From assembly GCF_006065315.1 (NCBI RefSeq), contig NZ_CP040749.1, positions 1,302,001 through 1,366,000 on the forward strand: 64,000 bases of DNA, written 5' to 3'. The notes under the pieces were generated by a model. It was given only the letters and a program-made list of their open reading frames with translations, had not been told where the DNA came from and made no database searches. Shown here piece after piece: positions 38,117 to 48,222 of the stretch. The position numbers were made by a program, and so were the translations under genes. Every line of letters begins with the position of its first letter. The first letter of the stretch is position 1. The stretch comes from Aureibaculum algae (GTDB taxonomy: Bacteria > Bacteroidota > Bacteroidia > Flavobacteriales > Flavobacteriaceae).

Positions 38117-41100
38117 TTAGTTATGCCCAACTACACATCCGCATCCGGGTTGCGTAAAACTTTGAGCTTCTTCGTGCCAAGGAAAAGCTTGGTTGTAATT
38201 ATTGTTTTCCCAATAGAATTTAGTCCTATTTTTTATGGTATTCCCAATTTCGTTCATGGTTTCAGTATCATATAATCTACCATTTACCATAGTATATTTT
38301 ACACTATTTGAATTTTGGATGTCATCTAGAGGGTTTTTATCTAAGACAATTAAATCTGCGAGTTTACCTACTTTTAAAGAACCAACATCATTACCTATAC
38401 CTAAATATTCAGCTCCATTAATAGTTGCTGCTTGTAAGGCTTCATGGTTGGTCATACCTCCCTGTTGTAACATCCATAACTCCCAATGAGCACCTAAGCC
38501 TTGTAACTGTCCGTGAGCACCTAAATTTACTTTAACTCCAGCGTCAGAAAGTGCTTTAGCTGTTTTTGAAGTTAATATATGTCCATTTTCATATTCTTCC
38601 ATAGGCACCATTGTTCTATGTCTAGATCGGGCATCAACAATACTTCTAGGGGTATATTTTAATAATTTTTCATTCTCCCATACATTGGTGGTTTGGTACC
38701 AATAATACTCACCACTCATACCTGCGTAATTTACAATAAGAGTAGGTGTATACCCTGTGTTACTATTACTCCAAAGAGTTATGACATCTTTATAAACTGG
38801 GGCAATTGGAATGTTATGCTCTATACCTGTATGTCCATCCATAATCATGGTCATATTATGATAAAACGTAGAGCCACCTTCTGGAACCACAAAAATACCC
38901 TCTTCACGTGCTGCTTGTAAAATTTGTTGACGTTGTTCACGTCGTGGTTGGTTATAACTCTTCACAGATAGAGCACCAAAAGCTTTGGTTCTTCGAATAG
39001 AAGATCGTGCATCATCTAAGCTATTAACAACGGCTTTAAAATCGCCATCAGCACCGTATAAAATAAATCCAGTAGAGTAGAGGCGAGGCCCTACCATCTC
39101 ACCGCTTTTAATCATTTCGGCCAATGTAAATACAGTTTCTGTGTTTGCCGAAGGATCATGAGAAGTTGTTACCCCGTGAGCTAAATTGGCATAGAATTGC
39201 CAATGTTTTTGAGCATTTAGACCATATCTGAATCCGCCGATGTGTGCGTGAGCATCAACCATCCCCGGCATAATTGTTTTACCGGCAACATCATAAACTC
39301 TAGTGTCCGAGTCTATGGTTATGTCTGACGTTTTACCAATAGCGGTGATCTTATTTTTTTCAATTACTATGGTTCCATCCTCAATAACCTCACTACCTTC
39401 CATGGTAATAATTCTTGCATTCGTAAATGCTATTTTACCCATAGGGGTATCCATTTTAGCCACTAAGTTTATTTTGAGTCCCTTATCGTTAGGTGGAGCG
39501 ATGCTATCAGGTGAGTTTTTAAGAAATGTAAATCGCTCATTAATTCTATTGCTATAGTATTCTTCACCTAAGGTAAAGTGTACCGTTTTACTATCATCAG
39601 ACCAATGTAAGTTCGTACCTGCATCTTTTGAAATTTGAGAAACAGGAACTGCTTTCGTTTTATTATCTAAATCTAATGTTTGACCGGTTGTTGGCATCGG
39701 TGCCAAGTATACGTTGTGTAGATTACTGAACGCAAGCCATTTGTTATCTGGGCTTGGTACTAGTCTGTTTGCATATTTAGAGGTGATTAATGTTTTTTCT
39801 TGTTGTCCATTTAAATCAACACTTTTTAAGGATTTTGTTAAGTTACCAAAATAAGTTCCTCCTGTTTGATAGATAATATGTTGATTTGATGACGAAAATT
39901 TTGGATATTCACCACTTACTTTTAGCCATTTATTGTCGGAACCATCTTTGTTTACAGTGTAAATACCGGATTTTTTCGAATACGTTCTCCCTTGCTCATT
40001 ATTACCTCCTTCTTTCACATAGACAATTTTGTTGCCATCATTACTGAAAGAAGGCATTCTATAAATTCCTTTTTCAATAGTTATTTTAGTTGATTTACCT
40101 CCTTTGGATGATACTGTATAAATGGCACCGAAATTTTCATCGTTCCAAGTTACATACACTATTTCTTTTCCGTTTGGAGAAAATTGAGGTTCAGCTTCAA
40201 TGTCATTTCCTTTCGTTAATCGCTTTGGTGTGCCATTTGGTAATTTTTTAGTGTAGATATGTCCCAGAGCATTAAAAGCTATTGATTTTCCGTCAGGAGA
40301 AGTCACTGTGTTTCTAATTGCTTTTGCTGTAAAACTATCTGTAAATGCAGGATTATCAAACTCCACTGCTTTCGCAATTTTGATAGTGGCTTCTGCTTCA
40401 AAAGGAATGTTGCTTACTGCTAAGGTTTCAATGTTTAGTTTATTGATTTTACCACCTGACCAAAATACCAATTCGTTATTGTTAGGCATCCAACTAAAGC
40501 GAGTGTACACTCCAAATACTGCCCAAGCCTCTTGCTGGTCTTTGTTTAAGTTGTCGTACACAGGAAATTCTTCTCCTGTTTCTAAATTATGAATATAGAG
40601 TACTGTTTTTGTTCTAACGCGTTTTACAAACGCTAATTTTTTACCATCTGGTGATATTTGAGGACGTGCAGCTCCACCCGGTCCACCTGTTATTGTTTCT
40701 ATACTGCCATCTTCAAAGCTGTATCTCTTTATGACATAAATCTGACTGTTCGGATCTTTGTTATAATTAAATGCTCCGCCGGGATATACATCTTCGCTAT
40801 AATATAAATACTTTCCATCAGGTGATACTGTGGGCTCGTTTACATCTTGTTGGTCATTTTTTCTTTTTGTCAATTGAGTTCCAGAACCTCCAGTTATATG
40901 ATACATCCACATTTCTCCTGCCCCTAAAGATCTGCCAGAAGTAAAATGTTTTCTAGCGATAATAAAATCACCATCAGGCATCCAAGTAGCATTATTCAAC
41001 AATCTAAAGCTTTCTTTTGTGATTTGTTTGGCATCCGAACCATCTGTGTTCATTGTCCAAATATTATCACCACCACCAGCATCACTTGTAAATAGAATCT

Positions 41101-41404
41101 TTTTACCATCTGGACTGAACTGTGGTTGTATTTCAAAAGCCAGACCTTGTCTTAGCAGTGTCGATTTTCCACCAGTTATTGGCATTTTATAAATATCACC
41201 TAATAGGTCAAAAACAATCGTTTTTCCGTCAGGACTCACATCTACATTCATCCAAGTGCCTTCATCTGTATTCAATTTAACTTCTTTAAAATTCCAATCG
41301 CCTTCGGGATTTGAAACATCCCATTTTTTGGACTTTTCATCTTGAGCAGTGAGATTGAGTGAAAGAAAAATAACAACAAAAAAGAGTAGGTTGATTTTAG
41401 ACAT
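38117..41404 (-). CDS. TolB-type propeller fused to an amidohydrolase, exported
   Basis: A 1095-residue protein with a signal peptide (cut near LTAQDEK). Residues 40-640 hold many PD40/TolB-like repeats (patterns such as SPDGKKILFTSDAGG, SPDGKYLYYSEDVY). Residues 665-1060 are an amidohydrolase with GMVDAHAHIGG at about 718 and a metal-site continuation at HTGIEHN and the ADLIVLDKNPL ending. The propeller may present peptides or proteins to the enzyme; this pairing is known from other Bacteroidota but its substrate is not. The last residues, PGCGCVVGHN, form an odd cysteine-rich tail. Confidence 0.88.
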   Translation of the reverse strand: MSKINLLFFVVIFLSLNLTAQDEKSKKWDVSNPEGDWNFKEVKLNTDEGTWMNVDVSPDGKTIVFDLLGDIYKMPITGGKSTLLRQGLAFEIQPQFSPDGKKILFTSDAGGGDNIWTMNTDGSDAKQITKESFRLLNNATWMPDGDFIIARKHFTSGRSLGAGEMWMYHITGGSGTQLTKRKNDQQDVNEPTVSPDGKYLYYSEDVYPGGAFNYNKDPNSQIYVIKRYSFEDGSIETITGGPGGAARPQISPDGKKLAFVKRVRTKTVLYIHNLETGEEFPVYDNLNKDQQEAWAVFGVYTRFSWMPNNNELVFWSGGKINKLNIETLAVSNIPFEAEATIKIAKAVEFDNPAFTDSFTAKAIRNTVTSPDGKSIAFNALGHIYTKKLPNGTPKRLTKGNDIEAEPQFSPNGKEIVYVTWNDENFGAIYTVSSKGGKSTKITIEKGIYRMPSFSNDGNKIVYVKEGGNNEQGRTYSKKSGIYTVNKDGSDNKWLKVSGEYPKFSSSNQHIIYQTGGTYFGNLTKSLKSVDLNGQQEKTLITSKYANRLVPSPDNKWLAFSNLHNVYLAPMPTTGQTLDLDNKTKAVPVSQISKDAGTNLHWSDDSKTVHFTLGEEYYSNRINERFTFLKNSPDSIAPPNDKGLKINLVAKMDTPMGKIAFTNARIITMEGSEVIEDGTIVIEKNKITAIGKTSDITIDSDTRVYDVAGKTIMPGMVDAHAHIGGFRYGLNAQKHWQFYANLAHGVTTSHDPSANTETVFTLAEMIKSGEMVGPRLYSTGFILYGADGDFKAVVNSLDDARSSIRRTKAFGALSVKSYNQPRREQRQQILQAAREEGIFVVPEGGSTFYHNMTMIMDGHTGIEHNIPIAPVYKDVITLWSNSNTGYTPTLIVNYAGMSGEYYWYQTTNVWENEKLLKYTPRSIVDARSRHRTMVPMEEYENGHILTSKTAKALSDAGVKVNLGAHGQLQGLGAHWELWMLQQGGMTNHEALQAATINGAEYLGIGNDVGSLKVGKLADLIVLDKNPLDDIQNSNSVKYTMVNGRLYDTETMNEIGNTIKNRTKFYWENNNYNQAFPWHEEAQSFTQPGCGCVVGHN

Positions 41405-41533
41405 TTTGAAAATTTAAGTTAGATATGCGAATATAATTATAATACTTGATATTGAAGAAATGAGGTAAAAAGAGTATACGAATTGATAATAGCGTTGTGT
41501 TAAAAAGTTATTTAGGAAATAAAAGTGAGAAGA

Positions 41534-42019
41534 TTAGAGATGGGCAGTCATTTTGCCAATATTAACTTTCTCTACGTTGGTAAAGCTAATTTCTCTAACA
41601 TGTACCATATCTCCCCATAGGTATTTATTGCCTTTAAGACTGTTTGTAGATTTCATTCTTTTTTTTAATCTACTGATTTCAATTTCAGAGGCTTCTCTTT
41701 TTGTGCCAAGCTTGCCATATAATTTAAGTGCAGGATAGTTATTAAATTTCAACTTGTATAATGATTTTAACCAAAACCATTTATTACTATTTACGGCCAA
41801 AACACAAATATTATTGTTCGATTTTGCATTTTCTGGTAGTTTTGATATGTATTTTTCAAAATAAAATCCTGTTTGATCACCATTTAAAAATAGAGTTCCA
41901 ACAGGAGTAACTGTGGGAAGGTTATTGGAATTTACAGACGCGATTGACACATGTAAATTCGATTTGAAACTTTTGTTAAAATGATTTCTTATTGCCTTCC
42001 AGTTTTTAGTAATATCCAT
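41534..42019 (-). CDS. Pyridoxamine 5'-phosphate oxidase-like FMN-binding protein
   Basis: A 161-residue protein when started at ATG 42019 (MDITKNWKAIRNHF). A longer frame to 42109 adds residues that do not look like family sequence and would run into the terminator hairpin, so I rejected it. The core reads SNNLPTVTPVGTLFLNGDQTGFYFEKY, typical of the PNPOx-like split-barrel fold that binds FMN or heme. A charged C-terminal extension follows. The exact reaction is unknown. It stands alone between the amidohydrolase and the fad operon. Confidence 0.7.
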   Translation of the reverse strand: MDITKNWKAIRNHFNKSFKSNLHVSIASVNSNNLPTVTPVGTLFLNGDQTGFYFEKYISKLPENAKSNNNICVLAVNSNKWFWLKSLYKLKFNNYPALKLYGKLGTKREASEIEISRLKKRMKSTNSLKGNKYLWGDMVHVREISFTNVEKVNIGKMTAHL

Positions 42020-42112
42020 AAAGTAAATTTTAAATATTACCTTGTCAGTCGGGACGTTCAAGGTGACACTTGGGTGAATTATTAGTAAATGATTATTAAT
42101 TCCCTTCAAATA

Positions 42113-42161
42113 AAAACCGTTTTCAATACCAACATAAATATGGTATATAGAAAACGGTTTT
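42113..42161 (-). terminator. Long hairpin terminator after the fad operon
   Basis: AAAACCGTTTTC (42113-42124) pairs with GAAAACGGTTTT (42150-42161), with TACCA/TGGTA (42127-42131, 42141-42145) extending the stem inside, then a minus-strand T run. Confidence 0.85.
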
Positions 42162-42198
42162 ATCCACTATAATAAAAAATTATTTGAGTATACTACTT

Positions 42199-44007
42199 TT
42201 AAAAACAATACTTGTTTTCTGCTTTAACTTTCTCAGCTATTTCAATACGTAAATCAACAATATCTGGATAGTTAGCGTATTTTGTGAAACGTTTAAGTCC
42301 CATCAACATCATACGTTGTTCATCGCCTTCGGCAAAAGAAATAATACTTTCTTTTCCTTTTTCTTCAACGATATCAACCGCATGATATAAATATAATTTT
42401 GCCATAGCGATTTGTGCAGATTGCTCTTTTTCGCTAGTTCGTTTAACATTTTTTTCAGTTCTTAAAATTGCTGATTCTGCCATATAGATTTCGATTAAGA
42501 TATCTGCGGCTGCTATTAATAATTGTTGATGATCTTCTAAGTTCTGTCCATATTTTTGAACAGCACCACCAGCCACCATTAAAAAGGTCTTTTTAAGCTT
42601 TTTAATCATTTCTTTTTCTTCTGAAAATAATTCAGAATAATCAGGAGTTTCAAAAGAAGGAATACCCATTAATTCTTCTTGAACTTTTTGAGCAGGTCCT
42701 AATAAATCTACATGACCTTTCATGGCTTTCTTCACTAACATACCAACAGAAAGCATTCTGTTAATTTCGTTAGTCCCTTCATATATACGAGCAATACGAG
42801 CGTCTCTCCAAGCAGACTCCATCGGAGTTTCTTCAGAGAATCCCATGCCACCAAAAATTTGGATACCCTCATCTGCAGCATTTTGAACATCTTCTGATAC
42901 GGCCACTTTTAGGATAGAACATTCAATTGCATATTCTTCAACACCTTTTAACTCAGCCTCTTGGTGAGAGTTGCCTGAAGCCTCGCGAATAGCGATGCGA
43001 TCCTCAATATTTTTTGCAGCTCTATAGGTTGCAGATTCGCCAGCATAAGCACTAGCTGCCATCTCTGCTAATTTCGTTTTAATTGCACCGAAATCAGCAA
43101 TAGGCGTTTTAAATTGTTTACGCTCATTAGCATAATTTACAGCGATACTTAAAATTCGTCTTTGAGAATCTAAACAAGCTGCAGCCAATTTAATACGACC
43201 AACGTTTAAAGCGTTCATTGCAATTTTAAAACCTTCGCCACGACCAGCCAACATGTTATCTGCAGGAACAACAGTATCGTTAAAAAATACTTGACGTGTT
43301 GAGGAAGCTCTAATACCAAGTTTATGCTCCTCTTCACCCAAAGTAATTCCATTAGGGTTGTTTTTATCAAATTCAACAATGAAGCCTGTAATATTTTTAT
43401 CATCTTCAATACGAGCAAAAACAATCATCAAACTACAGAAGCCTGCATTTGAAATCCACATTTTTTGACCGTTAATTTTGTATGTTTTACCATCGGCAGA
43501 AAGTGTAGCAGTTGTTTTACCAGAGTTGGCATCAGATCCAGCTCCAGGTTCTGTTAAACAATACGCTCCAAACCATTCTCCAGTTGCCAACTTTGGTACG
43601 TATTTTTGTTTTTGCTCTTCTGTACCGTAAAGTGTAATTGGCAATGTTCCAATACCAGTATGAGCACCAAAAGCAGTACTAAATGAACCTGTTCCAGATG
43701 AAATATAATCACAAGTTAATACTGTAGAAACAAATCCCATTCCCATTCCTCCATAAGCTTCAGGAACGGATACACTTAAAAATCCCATATCTCCAGCTTT
43801 ACGCATCACTTCTTCCGTTAAAGCATAATCTTTGGCTTCAAAACGAGGTTTATGAGGAATGATTTCACGATCATTAAATTCCATTACTGATTCTTTCATC
43901 ATTGTTTGCTCTTCTGAAAAATCTTCAGGAGTAAAAACGTCTTCACATTTTGTTTCTTTTACTAAGAATTGACCTCCACGAAGGATGTCTTTTTCTAAAT
44001 CTGCCAT
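42199..44007 (-). CDS. fadE: Acyl-CoA dehydrogenase (FadE type)
   Basis: A 602-residue acyl-CoA dehydrogenase, the FAD-dependent first step of beta-oxidation. Motifs seen: YCLTEPGAGSDANSGKTTA at about 150, KMWISNAG, the catalytic glutamate region YEGTNEINRMLS at about 409, and an extra C-terminal helical domain of about 150 residues, as in Bacillus FadE (YusJ). It is the last gene of a leftward operon with fadN and fadA, in the same order as in Bacillus subtilis. A terminator follows. Confidence 0.93.
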   Translation of the reverse strand: MADLEKDILRGGQFLVKETKCEDVFTPEDFSEEQTMMKESVMEFNDREIIPHKPRFEAKDYALTEEVMRKAGDMGFLSVSVPEAYGGMGMGFVSTVLTCDYISSGTGSFSTAFGAHTGIGTLPITLYGTEEQKQKYVPKLATGEWFGAYCLTEPGAGSDANSGKTTATLSADGKTYKINGQKMWISNAGFCSLMIVFARIEDDKNITGFIVEFDKNNPNGITLGEEEHKLGIRASSTRQVFFNDTVVPADNMLAGRGEGFKIAMNALNVGRIKLAAACLDSQRRILSIAVNYANERKQFKTPIADFGAIKTKLAEMAASAYAGESATYRAAKNIEDRIAIREASGNSHQEAELKGVEEYAIECSILKVAVSEDVQNAADEGIQIFGGMGFSEETPMESAWRDARIARIYEGTNEINRMLSVGMLVKKAMKGHVDLLGPAQKVQEELMGIPSFETPDYSELFSEEKEMIKKLKKTFLMVAGGAVQKYGQNLEDHQQLLIAAADILIEIYMAESAILRTEKNVKRTSEKEQSAQIAMAKLYLYHAVDIVEEKGKESIISFAEGDEQRMMLMGLKRFTKYANYPDIVDLRIEIAEKVKAENKYCF

Positions 44008-44035
44008 TTTATAGTATTTTTATTAAGTTCTTTTT

Positions 44036-45226
44036 TTAGTTTAAAAATTCAAAAATGCCACAAGCACCTTGACCTGTACCAACACACATGGTAACTGCAC
44101 CATATTTACCTTTCATATTGCGTTTACGCATCTCATCAAAAAGTTGCACAGATAATTTTGCTCCAGTACATCCTAAAGGATGTCCGAGTGCAATTGCACC
44201 ACCATTTACGTTAATGATATCTGGGTTTAGACTTAACTCTCTAATTACCGCGATAGATTGCGAAGCAAATGCTTCGTTCAATTCAATTAATTCTAAATCC
44301 GCTTGTTTTAAACCTGCTTGTTTTAATGCTTTTGGAATTGCTTTTACTGGTCCAATACCCATAATACGAGGTTCAACACCTGCTGCAGCATAATTTACCA
44401 TTCTAGCAATAGGTTCTAAACCGAGTTCTTTAACCATGTCTTCACTCATAATCATTACAAAAGCAGCTCCATCACTCATTTGTGATGAGTTACCGGCTGT
44501 AACACTTCCTCCTGCAGCAAATACGGCTCTTAGTTTTGCCAACGCTTCTTTGCTAGTTCCAGCACGGGGTCCTTCATCTTTAGTTACTGTGTAAGATTTT
44601 GTTGCTTTTTTTCCATTAGCATCAATATAAGTTTGTTCTACGTTGATAGGAACAATTTGATCTTGAAAACGATTTTCAGCTTGAGCTCTCAATGCTTTCA
44701 TATGTGAATTATAAGCAAATTCATCTTGGTCTTCACGAGAAACTTTAAACTGTTTGGCCACCGCTTCTGCAGTATTGCCCATTCCCCAATAATAATCTTC
44801 GTGACCCGCTTTTACTGTATCGTAATTTAGTTCTGGTTTAAAGCCTGTCATGGGTACTGAACTCATACTTTCGGCTCCACCTGCGATAATACAATCTGCC
44901 ATACCAGCTTGAATTTTTGCTGTGGCAATTCCTATTGTTTCAACACCAGAAGCACAAAAACGATTTACGGTTACACCAGGAACATCTACACTATCCAATC
45001 CAATTAAAGAAATAAATCGTGCCATATTTAAACCTTGTGCACCTTCTGGCATGGCGTTACCAACAATAACGTCGTCAATACGTTTCTTGTCTAAATTAGG
45101 CAGTTCTTTCATCATGTATTTGATGGTTTCTGCGGCCAATTCATCAGTTCTTTTAAAACGGAACACGCCTTTTGGTGCTTTACCAACTGCTGTTCTATAT
45201 GCTTTTACTATATATGCTGTTTTCAT
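44036..45226 (-). CDS. fadA: Acetyl-CoA C-acyltransferase (thiolase)
   Basis: A 396-residue thiolase of the degradative type. The acyl-accepting cysteine is in NRFCASGVETI at about residue 90. The C-terminal catalytic motifs are NVNGGAIALGHPLGCTGA (about 345) and CVGTGQGACGIFEF at the end. It cleaves 3-ketoacyl-CoA at the end of each beta-oxidation cycle. The fadN stop and its start are 5 bp apart, so they are co-transcribed and probably form a complex. Confidence 0.95.
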   Translation of the reverse strand: MKTAYIVKAYRTAVGKAPKGVFRFKRTDELAAETIKYMMKELPNLDKKRIDDVIVGNAMPEGAQGLNMARFISLIGLDSVDVPGVTVNRFCASGVETIGIATAKIQAGMADCIIAGGAESMSSVPMTGFKPELNYDTVKAGHEDYYWGMGNTAEAVAKQFKVSREDQDEFAYNSHMKALRAQAENRFQDQIVPINVEQTYIDANGKKATKSYTVTKDEGPRAGTSKEALAKLRAVFAAGGSVTAGNSSQMSDGAAFVMIMSEDMVKELGLEPIARMVNYAAAGVEPRIMGIGPVKAIPKALKQAGLKQADLELIELNEAFASQSIAVIRELSLNPDIINVNGGAIALGHPLGCTGAKLSVQLFDEMRKRNMKGKYGAVTMCVGTGQGACGIFEFLN

Positions 45227-45231
45227 AGTTC

Positions 45232-47640
45232 TTAGTTTCTTAAAGGTTTTCCTTTGGTTAACATGTGTTGAATACGTTCTAAAGTTTTACGTTCTGTGCA
45301 TAAACTTAAGAAAGCTTCACGTTCTAAATCCAATAAATACTGCTCACTCACTAGCGTTGGCTCAGATAAGTCTCCACCAGCCATTACGTAAGCTAATTTA
45401 TTAGCAATTTTATGATCATGCTCACTAATGTAGTTGCTATCTTCCATAGCATCTGTACCTACAAGGAACATACCTAAGGCTTGTTTACCGAGTACTTTAA
45501 CATCTGTTCTTCGAACAGGTTGTGTGTAACCCATATCTGCCATTAATTTTGCGTGTTGTTTTGCTACGGCTATTTGACGGTCTTTATTTACAACAACAAT
45601 ATCTTTTCCTTTTTGTAAAAGGTTAGTGTCAAAAGCTTCATTAGCAGAAGTAGATACTTTTGCCATACCAATGGTTAAGAAATGTTCTTGTAGAACATTT
45701 AACTGCACATCTCCTTTATGAAATAGGTCTGATGCTCTCAATGCCATTTCTTTAGATCCACCACCGCCGGGAATAACACCAACGCCAAACTCTACAAGGC
45801 CCATATATGTTTCTGCGGCTGCAACTACTTTATCTGCGTGTAATGACAATTCACAACCACCACCTAAAGCCATTCCATGTGGAGCAGAAATAGTTGGTAT
45901 TGAAGAATAACGCATTCGCATCATAGTATCTTGGAAATATTTGATAGCCATATTAAGCTCATCATATTCTTGCTCTGCAGCCATCATGAAAATCATACCA
46001 ATATTTGCACCAACAGAGAAGTTTGCGGCTTGGTTACCAATCACTAATCCAGCAAAATCTTTTTCAGCTAAGTCAATAGCTTTATTTAATCCCGCAAGAA
46101 CATCACCTCCAATAGTATTCATTTTTGATTGGAACTCACAGTTTAATATTCCGTCGCCTAAATCTTCAACAACAACACCTGAGTTTTTAAACACTTCGTT
46201 TGTTTCTCTAATATTATCTAGAATAATGAAACTATCTTGTCCAGGAATTTTAGTTTGTGTTTTTGTTGGAATATCATAGAAATATGAAGAACCTTCTTTT
46301 ACTGTATAAAAAGATGTATTACCAGAAGCAATCATCTCATTAACCCATGCAGCTGGCTTTAGACCTTCGGCTTTCATTAATTCGATTCCTTTTTCTACAC
46401 CAATAGCATCCCAAATTTGGAAAGGACCATGTTCCCATCCAAAACCAGCTTTCATAGCATCATCAATCTTATATAGCTCATCAGAAATTTCTGGAATTCT
46501 GTTAGATACATAGGCAAATAGTGCCGTAAAGCTTTTTCTATAAAACTCACCGGCCTTATCTTTACCTTTTACTAATACTTTAAAACGGTCAACTACTTTA
46601 TCAATCGTTTTCGTTAATTCTAAAGTTGCAAATTTTGCTCGTTTTGCAGAACGATATTCTAGGGTGTTTAAGTCAAGTGACAAAATTTCTTTTTGTCCTT
46701 CAGCTGAAACCGTTTTTTTATAAAATCCTTGTCCTGTTTTACTTCCTAACCATTTTTTTTCCATCATTTTGTTGATGAAATCAGGTAATTTGAAAAGCTC
46801 TAAACGCTCGTCATTAGGACAGTTTTCTCTAATTCCGTTTGCCACATGAACTAAAGTATCTAATCCAACAACATCAACAGTTCTAAAAGTTGCAGACTTA
46901 GGGCGGCCAATTACTGGTCCTGATAATTTATCTACTTCTTCTATGGTTAAATCTAATTCTTTAACCGCGTGAAATAAACTTTGGATGCTAAATATACCAA
47001 CTCTGTTTCCAATAAAAGCAGGCGTGTCTTTTGCAACTACAGATGTTTTTCCAAGGAATTTCTCACCATATTCATTTAAAAAATCTAAAACAGAAGCATC
47101 TGTTTTGGGTCCAGGAATTATTTCGAATAACTTTAAGTAACGAGCGGGATTAAAGAAGTGGGTTCCACAGAAATGTTTCTGGAAATCTTCACTACGTCCA
47201 TCACTCATAAATTTAATAGGAATACCAGAAGTATTAGAAGTAATTAATGTGCCTGGAGTTCTATATTTTTCTAAGTTTTCGAACACCATTTTCTTGATGT
47301 CTAGTCTTTCAACTACAACTTCCATAATCCAATCTACATCTGCAACTTTAGCAATATCGTCTTCTAAGTTACCTGTAGTAATGCGACTTGCAAAAGATTG
47401 ACTATAAATAGGAGAAGGTTTAGATTTTAAGGATGCCGTTAGAGCATCGTTAACCAATCTGTTTCTTACAACTTTGTCTTCTAAAGTCAACCCCTTAGCT
47501 TTTTCTTTGTCGTTTAGTTCTCTAGGAACAATGTCTAACAATAATACATCTACGCCAATATTGGCAAAATGACATGCAATACCAGATCCCATTATACCAG
47601 AACCAATAACAGCTACTTTTTTAATATGCCTTTTGTTCAT
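45232..47640 (-). CDS. fadN: 3-hydroxyacyl-CoA dehydrogenase / enoyl-CoA hydratase
   Basis: An 802-residue two-domain beta-oxidation enzyme. The N-terminal part is the NAD-dependent 3-hydroxyacyl-CoA dehydrogenase (VIGSGIMGSGIACHFANIG at 11-29, with SNTSGIPI at about 135 and HFFNPARY). The C-terminal part is a crotonase with APHGMALGGGCELSLHAD at about 590. This order, dehydrogenase first, is that of Bacillus FadN (YusL), the reverse of E. coli FadB. It heads the fadN-fadA-fadE operon, with the MarR gene 12 bp upstream. Confidence 0.93.
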   Translation of the reverse strand: MNKRHIKKVAVIGSGIMGSGIACHFANIGVDVLLLDIVPRELNDKEKAKGLTLEDKVVRNRLVNDALTASLKSKPSPIYSQSFASRITTGNLEDDIAKVADVDWIMEVVVERLDIKKMVFENLEKYRTPGTLITSNTSGIPIKFMSDGRSEDFQKHFCGTHFFNPARYLKLFEIIPGPKTDASVLDFLNEYGEKFLGKTSVVAKDTPAFIGNRVGIFSIQSLFHAVKELDLTIEEVDKLSGPVIGRPKSATFRTVDVVGLDTLVHVANGIRENCPNDERLELFKLPDFINKMMEKKWLGSKTGQGFYKKTVSAEGQKEILSLDLNTLEYRSAKRAKFATLELTKTIDKVVDRFKVLVKGKDKAGEFYRKSFTALFAYVSNRIPEISDELYKIDDAMKAGFGWEHGPFQIWDAIGVEKGIELMKAEGLKPAAWVNEMIASGNTSFYTVKEGSSYFYDIPTKTQTKIPGQDSFIILDNIRETNEVFKNSGVVVEDLGDGILNCEFQSKMNTIGGDVLAGLNKAIDLAEKDFAGLVIGNQAANFSVGANIGMIFMMAAEQEYDELNMAIKYFQDTMMRMRYSSIPTISAPHGMALGGGCELSLHADKVVAAAETYMGLVEFGVGVIPGGGGSKEMALRASDLFHKGDVQLNVLQEHFLTIGMAKVSTSANEAFDTNLLQKGKDIVVVNKDRQIAVAKQHAKLMADMGYTQPVRRTDVKVLGKQALGMFLVGTDAMEDSNYISEHDHKIANKLAYVMAGGDLSEPTLVSEQYLLDLEREAFLSLCTERKTLERIQHMLTKGKPLRN

Positions 47641-47652
47641 TTGTTAACTATT

Positions 47653-48111
47653 TTAAATCGCTTTACGTTTATTTTCATTGAAAATGTCACGTTCTGCTAT
47701 TAATTGATTTATTTTTTCAGTTACTTCAAAAAAGTTATTTAACTTTTCTTCATCTAATTCCTCTTTAACTTTTTCGTTAAAAGCGATAACTGACGCTCTA
47801 GAAACTTTTCTCATTTCCTTTCCATAGTCAGTCAATTTTATAAGAACACTCCTACCGTCTTCGGGATGTTTTTCTCTAAAAATAGCACCTTTGTCTTCCA
47901 TCGTTTTTAAAATTCTAGACAAACTCGTAGGTTCCATTCCCATTAATGGACCGAGTGCCGTAGAAGGTGTTCCATTTTCATAATCGATATTTAACAAAAC
48001 AAATGCTGTAGACATTGTACTGCCATGTTTTGCGGCCTGTTCATTGTACATTTTTGCAACTGCTTGCCAGGTTGCTCTTAAGGCGTGATCGATCGTCGTT
48101 TCTTTTTGCAT
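47653..48111 (-). CDS. MarR-family transcriptional regulator of the fad operon
   Basis: A 152-residue MarR protein. I choose ATG 48111 (MQKETTIDHALRATW): the longer frame from 48186 adds a hydrophobic stretch unlike MarR and overruns the promoter. The winged helix is at about 60-110, with TALGPLMGMEPTSLSRILKTMEDKGAI as recognition helix region and the wing HPEDGRSVLIKLTD. It is 12 bp upstream of fadN and in the same direction, so it probably controls the operon with itself, perhaps in response to an acyl-CoA. That is inference. Confidence 0.88.
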   Translation of the reverse strand: MQKETTIDHALRATWQAVAKMYNEQAAKHGSTMSTAFVLLNIDYENGTPSTALGPLMGMEPTSLSRILKTMEDKGAIFREKHPEDGRSVLIKLTDYGKEMRKVSRASVIAFNEKVKEELDEEKLNNFFEVTEKINQLIAERDIFNENKRKAI

Positions 48112-48115
48112 ATTA

Positions 48116-48147
48116 CAAATATAACAAAAAAATACTATGCACGCATA
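48116..48147 (-). promoter_or_regulatory. Promoter and possible MarR operator of the fad operon
   Basis: Minus-strand TATATTTG (48116-48123) fits TAnnTTTG 5 bp before the start codon, so the transcript would be nearly leaderless. TATGC-ac-GCATA (48136-48147) is a short inverted repeat near the -33 region. The repeat is weak evidence. Confidence 0.45.
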
Positions 48148-48193
48148 ATAAAATTGTAAATTTAAAAATAATAGTAATTTATTCAATAAGTTG

Positions 48194-48201
48194 TACTTTT
48201 G
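48194..48201 (+). promoter_or_regulatory. Candidate -7 box of the phosphoglycerol transferase-like gene
   Basis: TACTTTTG matches TAnnTTTG, 22 bp before ATG 48223. It argues against the TTG at 48199 as a start codon, since that lies inside this box. Confidence 0.5.
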
Positions 48202-48222
48202 AAGTCTACACCTTATTTGTAT

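Noticed and set aside
42020..42109. Upstream start for the FMN-binding protein
   Set aside because: The extra residues do not fit the family and reach almost to the terminator hairpin.
44922..45404. 160-residue open frame antisense to fadA and fadN
   Set aside because: Shadow of two strongly conserved genes; no start context or family match.
48199..48222. TTG start for the phosphoglycerol transferase-like gene
   Set aside because: It lies inside the -7 promoter box; ATG 48223 is better.
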